Source: Marine Group III euryarchaeote CG-Bathy1
GTDB lineage: Archaea > Thermoplasmatota > Poseidoniia > MGIII > CG-Epi1
DNA: 41,508 nt
Assembly: GCA_001875425.1 (NCBI GenBank)
Contig: MIYU01000021.1
Location: forward strand, 1-41,508
Direction: 5' to 3'
The stretch's first letter is position 1. Each line of letters begins with the position of its first letter. Both the position numbers and the translations under genes were made by a program. Below the pieces are notes generated by a model, which did not search any database, was not told where the DNA came from, and saw nothing but the letters and a program-made list of their open reading frames with translations. Shown here in pieces: positions 33,301 through 40,804 of this stretch.

Positions 33301-36300
33301 ATCCAGATAAACCACGCACTTCAAGATTTAGATATACTGTATCTTGATGTCCGGAGATGTATGAATCTAAGGCTATTGTTAATTCAGTTCCCCAGACAGA
33401 TTCGTCATCAGGTATGGTGATATTCAACCAAGCATTCCCCACATCACCAGAATAAATATAGTAATTATCAACACAGGGATCTCCATCATATTCTAGAGTG
33501 TATTCCCACCCCGGCCAATTAGAATCTGACTCATTCATGCAAAGACGATAACTATGTGCTGTGCTATCTTCTGCCAAGTCAGTATATTGTAAATCGAAGC
33601 TTGCAACACTTCCTGCAAACTCTGTTAGGTCTAATGTAAGAGCCATGAGTTGGCCTACTGTTGTTGTAACGTCTTTAGTTGCACTTACAGATGAATCGCC
33701 ATCTGAAAAAGTGTGTATTCCGAATACTTTGAAATCGCCACGAGATGCATCTTCGGGACTCTGTATAATGAAATCCAAATCAATATGTTCATCACTATCC
33801 AAAGTTACTTCTGAAATTTGTGAACCGTCTGAATGAATTTCGGGATCATCCCACTGCGAATCTCCATTGTCTGAAGATAATGAAAAGGTATCTTCATAAT
33901 TTCCAGAATTGCGGAGTCGTACAGTATAACTTACTGTTGTATCGGGAAATACTGTTCTTTCATCAGAACCCAAAATTTCGAGAGTGACGCCATGTGTTTG
34001 GTTGATTGAGACGGTTAGATTTAGAGAGTCTGACTGACTATTGTTTCCTTCAGAAGTGATTGTAAAATTAAAACTATAATTTCCAATAGAAGTAGTGCTT
34101 TCTGAAGTGATACTCAAAATTATCTGTACTGTTTCATTTTCATCGAGATTGTTTAGAGCAGATTCATCGTTTAGAGACCAAGACCAATTAGATGGTTCAA
34201 GAGATGCAGTAAACGAATCTTGATTAATTCCTATATTTCTAACATCTATTGTGAAATTAGCAGATTCGCCCGAGTTAGTATTCTGTACATTATTTTCATT
34301 AGTAAGTTCAACGCCGTGTTCCGGTCTGATGTCTATAGGTTTACTGGCATTATTATTATCATATCTTACTTCTTCGTTGTTATTTGGAACTACAACGCAC
34401 CAAATATCGTGAGAACCTGTGATAGATGGAGACCAAGTAATATCTTCTAAAGTTATGAATGAGCCAGCGTTGATATCTACAGAAATAGAATCTGTAACCA
34501 AATCCCCTTCGTTTGGATCGTCGATTCTGAGCTCTATATCCACATTTTCAGCTTTGCTATTACCTGTGTTGTAAACGGTTATGCTAAAACTCAGATTTTG
34601 ATGTTGTAGAGCGCTTGAGACTTCTTCTCCATTCTCATCTAAAATAGTAAAATCCTCAGGATTTATTTCTAGCTCAACTAAATCTGCAGACAGAATGGCA
34701 GCGTCTATGACTAAATCTAAAATACCATCATTATCCAAATCGCTTGCAGATGGAGAATTAAAAATACGATTATCGCTGAATCTATTAGGTAAAGTTACGT
34801 TCCAAATTTCGAAAGAATTGCTAGCTTCGCCTGCATATTCGCCCATGCCATCAATTGCATAGCAAGTTGGTGTAACACAGAAAAAGACATCATCATTTGA
34901 ATCCTCAAGAGAATCTGCAGTATTTATTACAGCTACAATGGGTGAAGAAATTGAATGTTCGTCATCATCATTTCCCTCTTCAGAATTAGAATCGAAGGCT
35001 TCAGACCATCTTAATTGTTTATTTGGAGTCAGCGCCCAAACAAATGATTTTTCACTAGTAAAGGCACCCTCATCGACCCAGCTAACCACTACTATGTCCA
35101 AATCCCCATCACCATCTAAATCTCCAATTGCGGGTGTTGCATCTATATCATTGTCACCATTACCGCCATCTAAAACAAATGGAGAAGACCAACCAGTAGA
35201 AGTGGAATTATCTAAATCTAACAAATGGAGTCGTGCATTTTTTTCATCGTCTTCGTCCTCTTCAAAATCACCTGCAAAAGGTTGTGCTACAATCAATTCC
35301 ATCTCACTATCAGAATCCATATTAGCTAAAACGACACTCGGAATCATAGGATGGTAACTAGTATCATCATCAGGTGAATATGCATATCCAACAGTATGAG
35401 GAGCCCAATCATTTAGAACTGAAATTCCATTACTTGTTTCTTGAATTCCGTAAACAGATAATTGATTATTCTGTATAACAGAATTGAAAATAGTGGGATT
35501 AGAATTTCCTTCATTTTCCAAAACAACGGGAGATGATACTTCCGTTACATCACATGGATTGTCCGGATCTGGACAAATAGGTTTGAAATCCCAAATTAGA
35601 GAATGTGAGGTTCCATCTATTGCCATTATATGCAATTCATCGTCATCAATACCAGATACAACTATGTCAGGTTTTGAATCAGAATCTATATCAAAAATAG
35701 CAGGATTACTACGAAATATCTCTAAATTAGTATTATAGGATTGATTAGAAGACCAAACAGATGGTTCAGATGAGTATGTTTGATTATTAGAATTATAATG
35801 GATTTTTGGTTCGAAGAATTTTACAACGCCGTCAGGAGTAGGGATGGCGACTTCTAAGTATCCATTTTGATCGAAATCGGCTAGAGAAGGTGTACCGTAT
35901 GCAATTTCAAAATCTTCGAAGCCGTCTAGATATTGAGTTATATTTCCTAAAGAACCGCGCCACATTAAATTGCCAGAATCACCGCGATCACCTACTGGAG
36001 AACCTTCACGTATGATTAGGAAACCTGTGAGATTATTTCCATCATATTCTACTGTTGCATAAACAATATGTGAAACATTTTTATCATAATTTCCAACTAC
36101 ATTTGAAGAAAAGTCACCTATGGTAGTACTCCAGGAAAATACCTCTTCACAATGAAAAGTATCAGAAATTGGAACAGAATCTGGATTACAAACATCATCT
36201 TCTTCAGATGCTTGATTGACATCCCCATAGTCCCACATGAGTACAGGACCTTTGGAACCTATGGATCTCTCGTAGTAATCTGAATGGCCTGTGTGATTAG

Positions 36301-36385
36301 AATCATGAGCGAACATAGGCCAACCTCCAACCGACGATGGAAGAAGAAAAGCGAGAGTTAGTAGTACTGTCGCAAGACGACGCAT
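30359..36385 (-). CDS. Giant surface protein: beta-propeller, CARDB/NEW3-like repeats, membrane helix and cytoplasmic zinc ribbon
   Basis: A 2008-residue exported protein. A signal peptide (RRLATVLLTLAFLLPSSVGG) is followed by WPMFAHDSNHTG, the usual entry to PQQ/FG-GAP-like propellers. Repeats with Ca-binding loops (ADFDQNGYLEV, FDIDSDSKPDIV, GDLDGDGDLDIVV, SDLDNDGILDLV) run to about residue 565. Some ten CARDB or NEW3-like sandwiches follow to about 1790. A helix at about 1812-1832 (FMPFLLVFGATLAIGSFMYY) leads to a predicted cytoplasmic tail with a CxxC-x15-CxxC zinc ribbon (SCQDCSS... RCPNCKS, about 30736-30806) and a Pro/Lys-rich end. Start ATG 36385 is chosen because it begins the signal peptide; the frame is open to 36448 and would otherwise overlap metK. 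Role unknown; adhesion or surface sensing are possible. Confidence 0.82.
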   Translation of the reverse strand: MRRLATVLLTLAFLLPSSVGGWPMFAHDSNHTGHSDYYERSIGSKGPVLMWDYGDVNQASEEDDVCNPDSVPISDTFHCEEVFSWSTTIGDFSSNVVGNYDKNVSHIVYATVEYDGNNLTGFLIIREGSPVGDRGDSGNLMWRGSLGNITQYLDGFEDFEIAYGTPSLADFDQNGYLEVAIPTPDGVVKFFEPKIHYNSNNQTYSSEPSVWSSNQSYNTNLEIFRSNPAIFDIDSDSKPDIVVSGIDDDELHIMAIDGTSHSLIWDFKPICPDPDNPCDVTEVSSPVVLENEGNSNPTIFNSVIQNNQLSVYGIQETSNGISVLNDWAPHTVGYAYSPDDDTSYHPMIPSVVLANMDSDSEMELIVAQPFAGDFEEDEDDEKNARLHLLDLDNSTSTGWSSPFVLDGGNGDNDIDATPAIGDLDGDGDLDIVVVSWVDEGAFTSEKSFVWALTPNKQLRWSEAFDSNSEEGNDDDEHSISSPIVAVINTADSLEDSNDDVFFCVTPTCYAIDGMGEYAGEASNSFEIWNVTLPNRFSDNRIFNSPSASDLDNDGILDLVIDAAILSADLVELEINPEDFTILDENGEEVSSALQHQNLSFSITVYNTGNSKAENVDIELRIDDPNEGDLVTDSISVDINAGSFITLEDITWSPSITGSHDIWCVVVPNNNEEVRYDNNNASKPIDIRPEHGVELTNENNVQNTNSGESANFTIDVRNIGINQDSFTASLEPSNWSWSLNDESALNNLDENETVQIILSITSESTTSIGNYSFNFTITSEGNNSQSDSLNLTVSINQTHGVTLEILGSDERTVFPDTTVSYTVRLRNSGNYEDTFSLSSDNGDSQWDDPEIHSDGSQISEVTLDSDEHIDLDFIIQSPEDASRGDFKVFGIHTFSDGDSSVSATKDVTTTVGQLMALTLDLTEFAGSVASFDLQYTDLAEDSTAHSYRLCMNESDSNWPGWEYTLEYDGDPCVDNYYIYSGDVGNAWLNITIPDDESVWGTELTIALDSYISGHQDTVYLNLEVRGLSGLWIKRTDETTGPIYINPGEDLPIGFKVYNYNDEDSEVRLDASSLPSDWDVYYNDGDDDWQKSLAANSNTFVEVHVVAPSDLESGFSTSLNLTVSSIDNSNLDPVSLITEISTDQLFGLNLSSPLELEILGNVNHSVLITISNTGNGNDTFDISFSGDWLDDFSDDVDFAANSSQDFVFVINSGIVGAGSSSFATLHIISERSENAGEIVEILRDIEITATGLTTESENASLYPDESVTFPLQAVALDPNHSSSSIIYLEVCGDAFYYEGFYRITNSEDESVYQSHDVTSDCVNTENLTFDDGVYTLILEDDYGDAWDDGSKVGSVTVYDSSNNNVLLFLDFPDCSDTFHSHDHSSCDSSNNNGYSVTDTFTINSSPDTNITFEFSGDIADWAIIADAEQTESGFTIPATVGEQNNVSLVIVVPEDTLSGVYSLTISSYDENDGTASSVDILISVLQLYDTSINVDNSTLEVEVGDTASYSIEIINDGNGDNILNYSLANLPDDWSFVLNPESKTLQPDESHLLSILVTPTEDALAATYNFSLIIEHGNSPISTPLSLTVLPFYNLEFTINQNSLSAAAGVNNKFDFIIRNLGNIKESVSLSVTPSDSGVGLNIYHAWSSDEIEPGGLISDYVGITIVSEGAVVSDWAIHLLFTSSSTTYQETVTLSLVKTPDLRFYDEEITFTPSNPKVDDIVTAKIRITADFDDVDQTITVIFRLNGEQIGIEYVNGLGDGYFALVDVNFKVEDDGLYNLQIEIDPENEINEGTDGESNNAILNSFTVVNEGNGFMPFLLVFGATLAIGSFMYYRSKSKHPGEYMPSPTIETTNLNLFPLVVSCQDCSSKVRVTRSGAFRCPNCKSVSQVNETGEVSKREKKPKTPEPKTSDTDSSQLEISTPSSPPISQPKTVSVGGGSTSTKSKKMEDLLGPAADVPAPSKPAPISKTPSPEVPQTEEQPSSDTTPVEKKKKKPPKIDNFGPSIGGL

Positions 36386-36423
36386 AGAATACTGATAATT
36401 AGTCCGTACTTTAACCTTGACGT

Positions 36424-37566
36424 CTATAGAAGGTCGACCTTTTCCCATGTAAAGTCTGGGTGTTCTCTGCCGAAATGACCGTATGCAGAAGTATTCGAAT
36501 AGATGGGGCGCTTCAAATCAAAATTGTCGATTATACCGCTAGGAGTTAAGTCAAATTCAGAGTTTATTTTTCCTAGAATTGAATCTTCAGATTCAGTATT
36601 AGTACCGAATGTATTCACATCTAATGAAACCGGTTTGTCAACTCCTATACTATACGCTAAACTGAATTCACACCTACTAGCTAACCCAGCACTTACCACA
36701 TTCTTGGCGACACACCTAGCTGCATAAGCTGCTGAACGGTCTACTTTTGAAGGATCTTTACCCGAAAAAGCACCTCCTCCGTGTCTTGCGTAACCACCAT
36801 AAGTATCTACTATTATTTTACGACCTGTTAAACCACAGTCACCGTGTGGCCCTCCTGTAACAAATCGGCCTGTTGCATTGATATGAAGTGTTGGCATAGG
36901 GTCGAGAAGATTGCTGGGTATCACTTTCTTGATAACGTGTTCTATTATGTCTTCTTGGATTTTATCATGTTCAACACCATCTGCATGCTGTTGTGCTATT
37001 ACTATTGCATCTATGTTAGAAGGGTTGTTGTTCTCATCGTAAGAAAGAGAAACCTGTGATTTACCATCGGGATAAAAATAATCGACCACTCCTTGCTTTC
37101 TAACATGAGATAATTGTTCCGTTAATTTATGAGCATAATAGATAGGAGCAGGCATCAAAGTTGGAGTTTCTGAGCAAGCGAAACCGAACATCATACCCTG
37201 ATCACCGGCACCCTGTTGACTGTGTAATCCTTCTCCTTGGGTAACGCCTTGTGATATGTCTGTAGATTGAGAATGGATATGTGGCTGAACGGAGAAATTT
37301 TGCCAGTTGAATCCCATTTCTGATGAAGTATAACCTATATCTTTTACGGCATTTCTAGCAACTTTTTCCATGTCAATATACCCTGTAGTAGTTATCTCTC
37401 CTGCAATAACGGCTAAATCAGTAGTTAGTAATGTTTCACAAGCGACTCGAGAGTTTTTATCCTGTGAAAGAGCTTCATCTAAGACCGCATCGGAAATGCG
37501 ATCAGCCATCTTATCGGGATGTCCTTCAGTTACAGATTCGGATGTGAAAGATTTTCTAAATAACAC
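36424..37566 (-). CDS. metK: S-adenosylmethionine synthetase, bacterial/eukaryotic type
   Basis: A 380-residue enzyme making S-adenosylmethionine from methionine and ATP. It has the bacterial-type N-terminus [20 protein letters not shown] (His16, Asp18, Lys19), the loop [12 protein letters not shown] (119-130), [20 protein letters not shown], then [19 protein letters not shown]. Most archaea instead use a divergent archaeal MAT, so this type is notable. The start is GTG 37566, needed to keep the family N-terminus. It lies 14 bases after sahH, so both are on one transcript. TTGTATAC (37569-37576) sits just before the GTG. Confidence 0.95.
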   Translation of the reverse strand: MLFRKSFTSESVTEGHPDKMADRISDAVLDEALSQDKNSRVACETLLTTDLAVIAGEITTTGYIDMEKVARNAVKDIGYTSSEMGFNWQNFSVQPHIHSQSTDISQGVTQGEGLHSQQGAGDQGMMFGFACSETPTLMPAPIYYAHKLTEQLSHVRKQGVVDYFYPDGKSQVSLSYDENNNPSNIDAIVIAQQHADGVEHDKIQEDIIEHVIKKVIPSNLLDPMPTLHINATGRFVTGGPHGDCGLTGRKIIVDTYGGYARHGGGAFSGKDPSKVDRSAAYAARCVAKNVVSAGLASRCEFSLAYSIGVDKPVSLDVNTFGTNTESEDSILGKINSEFDLTPSGIIDNFDLKRPIYSNTSAYGHFGREHPDFTWEKVDLL

Positions 37567-37580
37567 AAGTATACAATACG

Positions 37581-39008
37581 CTAGTATCTATAAGTCTCGT
37601 GCTTAAAGGGGCCGGATGAGGGAATGCCGAGATAATTTGCTTGTTCATCAGATAAAGTAGTTAATTTTGCATCTAACTTGTCTAAATGCAATCGAGCAAC
37701 ATGTTCATCTATTGATTTAGATAGAGTATACAATTCCTTAGAATATATTCCTGTGTTCTTATTTTTCCAAAGATCTAGTTGAGCTAAAACTTGATTAGTA
37801 AAACTTGCCGACATAACAAAACTAGGATGTCCTGTAGCATTTCCAAGATTCATCAATCTACCTTCTGAAAGAATTATCACCCCGTGTCCGTCAGGAAAGA
37901 CCCATCTGTCAACTTCGGGTTTGATGTTTTGACGAACAACGCCAGGATAATCTCCTAGATTTTCTACGTCTATTTCATTGTCGAAGTGGCCAATGTTTGC
38001 AACTATGGCATTATTTTTCATCTGAGAAATATGATCAGCAGTAATGACTGATTTGTTTCCTGTTGCAGTGATAAAAATATCGATATCACTTACTACGTCG
38101 TTTAACCTTACTACAGAAAGCCCCTCCATGCACGCTTGTAGTGCACAAATTGGATCTATTTCAGATATAGAAACTCGTGCACCAGCAGATTTCATAGCCT
38201 GAGAACAGCCCTTACCGACATCTCCGTAACCACAAATTAAAACTGATTTACCAGCTAGCATGACATCTGTAGCCCTCATTAAACCATCAGGTAATGAATG
38301 TCTACATCCGTAGATATTGTCAAATTTTGATTTAGTTACTGAGTCATTTACGTTTATTGCAGAAAAGAGAAGATTGCCACTTTCTGACATCTGTCTAAGA
38401 CGGTTTACGCCTGTAGTAGTCTCCTCACTGACGCCGATTACATTTTTAGAAATCTTGTGCCATCTTTGAGGATCAGATGCTAAACTTTCTTTAAGTAAAT
38501 CTAAAACTATAGAAAATTCCTCATTTTCAGCAGAAGAAGGATCTGGCAATTCTCCTGTTTCTGCATATATTTTTTCTACTTTTACACCTTCGTGAATCAA
38601 TAAAGTTGCATCCCCACCATCATCAACTAGCATATCTGGACCTTCGGAATTCGGCCATGACAAAGCGCGGAAGGTACAATCCCAATAATCTTTGAGAGAC
38701 ATTCTCTTCCATGCAAATACGGCGGCGCTTTCGGATTCCGCAATAGCAGCTGCTGCGTGATCCTGTGTACTGAAAATATTACATGAAGCCCATCTCAAAT
38801 CTGCTCCTAAATCTTTTAGTGTTTCAATCAAAACAGCAGTTTGTACTGTCATGTGTAAAGAGCCTGAAATTTTAGCACCTTTCAACGGCTTTTCTTTTCC
38901 GTATTGAGCTCTACAGGCCATTAAACCTGGCATTTCAACTTCGGCGAGTTCGATTTCACGTCTACCGAAATCGGCAAGTGATAAATCAGCAACTTTGGAT
39001 TCAGTCAT
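37581..39008 (-). CDS. ahcY: S-adenosylhomocysteine hydrolase
   Basis: A 475-residue NAD-dependent enzyme splitting S-adenosylhomocysteine into adenosine and homocysteine, completing the methylation cycle with MetK. Visible are [42 protein letters not shown], the NAD fold [16 protein letters not shown] (about 257-272), [10 protein letters not shown] and the C-terminal FKHETYRY, where family members usually have KPDHYRY. It carries the roughly 40-residue insertion (about 150-190) seen in bacterial and eukaryotic enzymes and usually missing in archaeal ones. A TATA box at 39029-39038 predicts a leaderless transcript. Confidence 0.95.
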   Translation of the reverse strand: MTESKVADLSLADFGRREIELAEVEMPGLMACRAQYGKEKPLKGAKISGSLHMTVQTAVLIETLKDLGADLRWASCNIFSTQDHAAAAIAESESAAVFAWKRMSLKDYWDCTFRALSWPNSEGPDMLVDDGGDATLLIHEGVKVEKIYAETGELPDPSSAENEEFSIVLDLLKESLASDPQRWHKISKNVIGVSEETTTGVNRLRQMSESGNLLFSAINVNDSVTKSKFDNIYGCRHSLPDGLMRATDVMLAGKSVLICGYGDVGKGCSQAMKSAGARVSISEIDPICALQACMEGLSVVRLNDVVSDIDIFITATGNKSVITADHISQMKNNAIVANIGHFDNEIDVENLGDYPGVVRQNIKPEVDRWVFPDGHGVIILSEGRLMNLGNATGHPSFVMSASFTNQVLAQLDLWKNKNTGIYSKELYTLSKSIDEHVARLHLDKLDAKLTTLSDEQANYLGIPSSGPFKHETYRY

Positions 39009-39038
39009 AACTATAATTTATACAGTTAGGATATAAAG
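39009..39038 (-). promoter_or_regulatory. sahH promoter with imperfect palindrome
   Basis: The minus strand has CTTTATATCC (39029-39038) about 26 bases before ATG 39008. Between it and the start lies AACTGTATAAATTATAGTT (39009-39027), with 7-base arms and one mismatch, which contains CTGTATAA. A regulator bound here would cover the transcription start. Confidence 0.55.
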
Positions 39039-39094
39039 TTAATTTGATAAAAATACAATAAAATTGAATAAAAAACAAAAAAGGAATGAAAATG

Positions 39095-39109
39095 TTGTAA
39101 AATATACAA
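39095..39109. promoter_or_regulatory. Inverted repeat TTGTA-N5-TACAA upstream of the second Lrp gene
   Basis: TTGTA-AAATA-TACAA has perfect 5-base arms. It lies directly upstream of the Lrp gene's TATA box, in the region shared with sahH. A further TTGTATAA occurs at 39133-39140, just before the GTG start. It is a candidate Lrp-binding site. Confidence 0.5.
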
Positions 39110-39112
39110 ATA

Positions 39113-39124
39113 TTTTTATAATAG
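39113..39124 (+). promoter_or_regulatory. TATA box of the second Lrp gene
   Basis: TTTTTATAATAG is centred 24 bases before GTG 39142. It supports a leaderless message and the shorter reading of the regulator. Confidence 0.55.
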
Positions 39125-39141
39125 ACTTTAAATTGTATAAT

Positions 39142-39567
39142 GTGAAAATTGACCAAAAAGACCAAATTATTTTGACTTTACTGGAGCAAAATTCAAGAGC
39201 TTCGATACAATTGTTATCTAAAGCAACGGGTATGCCTGCCAGTACTGTTCACCATAGAGTAAAGAAATTGGAGAAAGAGGGTGTAATCAAAAAATATACG
39301 ATTGAATTGGATGAAGATAAAGTTGGAAGAGGATTTACAGTCTACATGATGGTTACCGGAAGAAGTGATAATTATCTCGGTGAAGATTTTTTTAGAAAGA
39401 GTGAAGTAGCGGAAGTTTCAGCGATTACAGGTAATTTTGATTTACTGATAAAATTACAATTTTCAGATATGGAACATTTTGATAAATTCTTAATGAAATT
39501 TAGAGAAAGATACGGTAGTAACATAGATCGGACAGTATCTATGGTTAGAATTGCTAAACTTAAATGA
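39142..39567 (+). CDS. Lrp/AsnC family transcriptional regulator (methionine-cycle neighbour)
   Basis: A 141-residue regulator: helix-turn-helix at about 5-55 (KIDQKDQIILTLLEQNSRAS, LSKATGMPASTVHHRVKKLE, KEGVIKKYT) and a RAM domain at about 65-135 (SAITGNFDLLIKLQF). The frame is open back to TTG 39064. The extra 26 residues are Lys/Asn/Ile-rich with no family match, and the TATA box lies inside them, so GTG 39142 is preferred. It sits between sahH/metK and the cystathionine enzyme and probably controls them in response to methionine or another sulphur amino acid; this is inference. Confidence 0.88.
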   Translation: MKIDQKDQIILTLLEQNSRASIQLLSKATGMPASTVHHRVKKLEKEGVIKKYTIELDEDKVGRGFTVYMMVTGRSDNYLGEDFFRKSEVAEVSAITGNFDLLIKLQFSDMEHFDKFLMKFRERYGSNIDRTVSMVRIAKLK

Positions 39568-39580
39568 AAACGCCATCGTC

Positions 39581-39606
39581 GTTTTAAACTTGTACTGACA
39601 TGTATA
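39581..39606 (+). promoter_or_regulatory. Promoter and TTGTA-type elements of the cystathionine enzyme gene
   Basis: GTTTTAAACT (39581-39590) is centred about 25 bases before ATG 39611. It is followed by TTGTACTGACATGTATA (39590-39606), in which two TGTA half-sites are 10 bases apart, similar to the elements near the Lrp and sahH starts. Confidence 0.45.
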
Positions 39607-39610
39607 GATA

Positions 39611-40804
39611 ATGTCTAAGTCTGATAAAACCAAAAATATGTCAAAAGAAACTAAGGCAGTGCATGCAGGAACTAATCCTTCGAAAAATGCAGTTAACACA
39701 CCAGTCTATCTATCTAGTACGTTTTATTTAGATGAGAAGGGGTATCAAGATTGGGCAAATATGGACCCAGATATGATGGTTTATACACGATTAAATAACC
39801 CATCACAGGAAGCTGCAGCTAGTAAGATAGCAGCTTTAGAAGGGGCAGAAAAGGGGCTTGTTTTTTCTTCTGGTTTAGCCGCAATACATGCTACAATTAC
39901 TGCTTTAATGAAAAAAGGAGACAAGATGGTTACAACTGCAGACATATACGGTGGAACTTATGCAATGTTTAAGGAAGATTTTACAGAACTTGGAATTGAA
40001 AGTATATTTGTTGATTTGACCGATTTAGAAAATGCAAAAAGAGTATTCGAAGAAGAAGAAATTAAACCTAAAATAATCTATCTGGAACCGATATCCAATC
40101 CAACTCTTAAAATATTCGATATAGAAGGTGCTGCAAAAATGGCACATGAGTATGGTGCCTTGTTGATTGTTGATAATACATTCGCAACGCCGATGTCATT
40201 GAATCCGATAAAATTGGGAGCTGACATAGTTATTCATTCAGTTACAAAATATTTGAACGGACATTCGGACATGGTCGGTGGTGCAGTAGTCGGTTCTAAT
40301 GAATTAATGAATGAAGTATGGAAAAAGTTAGTTCACTTTGGGGGATGTTTAGATCCGCATGCATGTTATCTTCTTGAACGAGGTATGAGAACATTACATG
40401 TGAGGATGGAAAGAACAACCGAAAATGCTCTGAAAATAGCAAAATGGTTAGAAGCACATCCGAAAATAAGTAAAGTTTACTATCCCGGTTTAGAGAGTCA
40501 TCCACAGTATGAATTATCTAAAAAGATGTTGAAAATGGGTGGTGGAATGATTTCATTTGTTGTTGGTAATAGTGACGAAGAAGGAATGAACATGGTTAGA
40601 AAATGCAAAATACCACTTGAAGCAACATCATTAGGGGGAGTAGAAAGTTTAATTGAAATGCCAGGAAATACTTCCCATATGAATATACCAGAAGAAGAGA
40701 GAAAGGAGATTGGTATCGTTCCGGGTTTTGTAAGATTATCAGTTGGAATAGAAAATGTAGATGATTTGATTGCTGATTTTAGTAACGCTTTAGATTCTAA
40801 TTAA
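39611..40804 (+). CDS. Cystathionine gamma-synthase/gamma-lyase family PLP enzyme
   Basis: A 397-residue Cys/Met-metabolism transsulphuration enzyme. It has TPVYLSSTFYLDEKG, YTRLNNPSQEAA, FSSGLAAIHATITAL, LEPISNPTLKIFDI, IVDNTFATP and the PLP lysine K213 in HSVTKYLNGHSDMVGG. The end shows EATSLGGVESLIEMP and GFVRLSVGIENVDDLI. Synthase (O-acyl-homoserine plus cysteine), gamma-lyase and methionine gamma-lyase cannot be separated by eye. Next to SahH and MetK it could link homocysteine to cysteine or methionine supply. It ends overlapping convergent purP. Confidence 0.93.
   Translation: MSKSDKTKNMSKETKAVHAGTNPSKNAVNTPVYLSSTFYLDEKGYQDWANMDPDMMVYTRLNNPSQEAAASKIAALEGAEKGLVFSSGLAAIHATITALMKKGDKMVTTADIYGGTYAMFKEDFTELGIESIFVDLTDLENAKRVFEEEEIKPKIIYLEPISNPTLKIFDIEGAAKMAHEYGALLIVDNTFATPMSLNPIKLGADIVIHSVTKYLNGHSDMVGGAVVGSNELMNEVWKKLVHFGGCLDPHACYLLERGMRTLHVRMERTTENALKIAKWLEAHPKISKVYYPGLESHPQYELSKKMLKMGGGMISFVVGNSDEEGMNMVRKCKIPLEATSLGGVESLIEMPGNTSHMNIPEEERKEIGIVPGFVRLSVGIENVDDLIADFSNALDSN

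Noticed and set aside
34938-35357. Ser/Pro-rich plus-strand frame opposite the giant protein
   Set aside because: It is the antisense of the acidic calcium-loop repeats; low-complexity composition and no promoter.
36386-36448. Longer N-terminus for the giant protein
   Set aside because: It would overlap metK and put 21 charged residues before the signal peptide.
37567-39060. SAM or SAH riboswitch upstream of metK or sahH
   Set aside because: The gaps are too short (14 bases) or filled by a leaderless promoter, leaving no room for an aptamer.
39064-39141. Longer N-terminus for the second Lrp regulator
   Set aside because: The segment contains the promoter and an inverted repeat and has no family similarity.
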